Below, piece by piece: positions 24,163 through 24,615 of a stretch of 24,615 nt of DNA. Under the pieces are notes generated by a model. That model searched no databases, had not been told where the DNA came from, and saw nothing but the letters and a program-made list of their open reading frames with translations. The translations under genes were made by a program, and so were the position numbers. Source of the DNA: a virus; the IMG/VR virus record IMGVR_UViG_3300021197_001148, positions 1-24,615 of that record, one strand, 5' to 3'. The stretch's first letter is position 1, and each line of letters opens with the position of its first letter.

Positions 24163-24615
24163 CATCTTACATAGATAAAAAGTTCATTAATTTAGTTTCA
24201 GGTAAACTCGATCGGTTCGCTTGGAAGAAGGGAAACCTAGCACAATGTCGTTGTCCTATCTGTGGTGACTCACAGAAGAACAAGAGTAAGGCGAGGGGGT
24301 TCTTCTACGAGAAGCAGAACAACTTCTTCTTCAAGTGTTTCAACTGTGGTTTTGGATCGAACATCTACAACTTCATGAAAGAAGTTGATCCGTCGATGTG
24401 TAAAGAGTATGCCATGGAGCAGTTCAAGAGTGGTAAATCTAATAACGTAAAGAGGACGGAGATGATATTTAATAAACCAAAGTTTAAGCCGAAAGATGAT
24501 CTGCTCAAACCACTGAAGTGCGTCAAGGATCTTCCTGAAGATCACATCTGCCGACAGTTCGTGGAGATGCGCCGTATTCCAAAGAAGTTCTGGGGTGTGT
24601 TATATTATAGTGACA
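24159..24615 (+). CDS. 61: DNA primase (T4 gp61 type), 3' end cut off by window
   Basis: The frame opens at the ATG overlapping the helicase stop (ATGA at 24159-24162) and stays open to the window end, giving 152 visible residues. A zinc ribbon is clear: CPICG with C32/C35 and CFNCG with C60/C63, flanked by the basic segment GDSQKNKSKARG. This matches the N-terminal zinc-binding domain of T4-like gp61 primases, which recognise the template trinucleotide for priming. The catalytic TOPRIM part would lie beyond the window. Its place directly after the helicase gene supports the call. Confidence 0.88.
   Translation, partial: MTSYIDKKFINLVSGKLDRFAWKKGNLAQCRCPICGDSQKNKSKARGFFYEKQNNFFFKCFNCGFGSNIYNFMKEVDPSMCKEYAMEQFKSGKSNNVKRTEMIFNKPKFKPKDDLLKPLKCVKDLPEDHICRQFVEMRRIPKKFWGVLYYSD

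Overview
This window is best read as part of the genome of a T4-like tailed phage (myovirus), probably marine. The 3' third carries a T4-type replication block in the expected order: family B DNA polymerase (gp43), UvsX recombinase, a small ORF, DnaB-like helicase (gp41) and a zinc-ribbon primase (gp61, cut by the window end). A TATAAATA T4-type late promoter and a collagen-like tail fibre support this. The marine host is an inference from overall gene content. All genes are on the + strand and tightly packed. I saw no tRNA, integrase, IS element or CRISPR array, and no gene-free stretch over about 100 bases.

Bases 1-12348 are a glycan-biosynthesis block of 15 genes and one gene remnant, mostly joined by ATGA stop/start overlaps. 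It encodes six glycosyltransferases (exostosin/GT47-like, GT34-like, GT10 fucosyltransferase-like, GT25, GT4, GT2), three SAM methyltransferases (two of them paralogues), two SDR sugar-nucleotide epimerases/dehydratases and a run of sugar-phosphate enzymes. The central part (6598-11093) looks like a phage-borne heptose-nucleotide pathway. It has a transaldolase that could make sedoheptulose-7-phosphate, a GmhA-like isomerase, an HddA-like GHMP kinase, a HAD phosphatase fused to an HxGH nucleotidyltransferase, and an SDR epimerase. A 26-codon remnant of a GT25 gene at 3383-3463 suggests that a GT25-methyltransferase unit was duplicated and then partly deleted.

Bases 12382-17941 hold virion genes: a small structural protein, an 855-residue collagen-like tail fibre built from three repeated cassettes, two unrecognised proteins, a small conserved phage protein behind a late promoter, and a parallel beta-helix protein. 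The fibre collagen region is rich in G-X-T triplets. The neighbouring glycosyltransferases could act on it, or on the host surface.

Bases 17942-24615 form an early operon behind a sigma70-like promoter: dUTPase, a DUF1599/Nmad1 protein, DNA polymerase, UvsX, a 75-residue protein, helicase and primase. These would supply clean dNTPs and the core replication and recombination machinery. Codons in the polymerase and uvsX genes look more C-ending than those in the AT-rich glycan block, which fits the glycan genes being accessory cargo.
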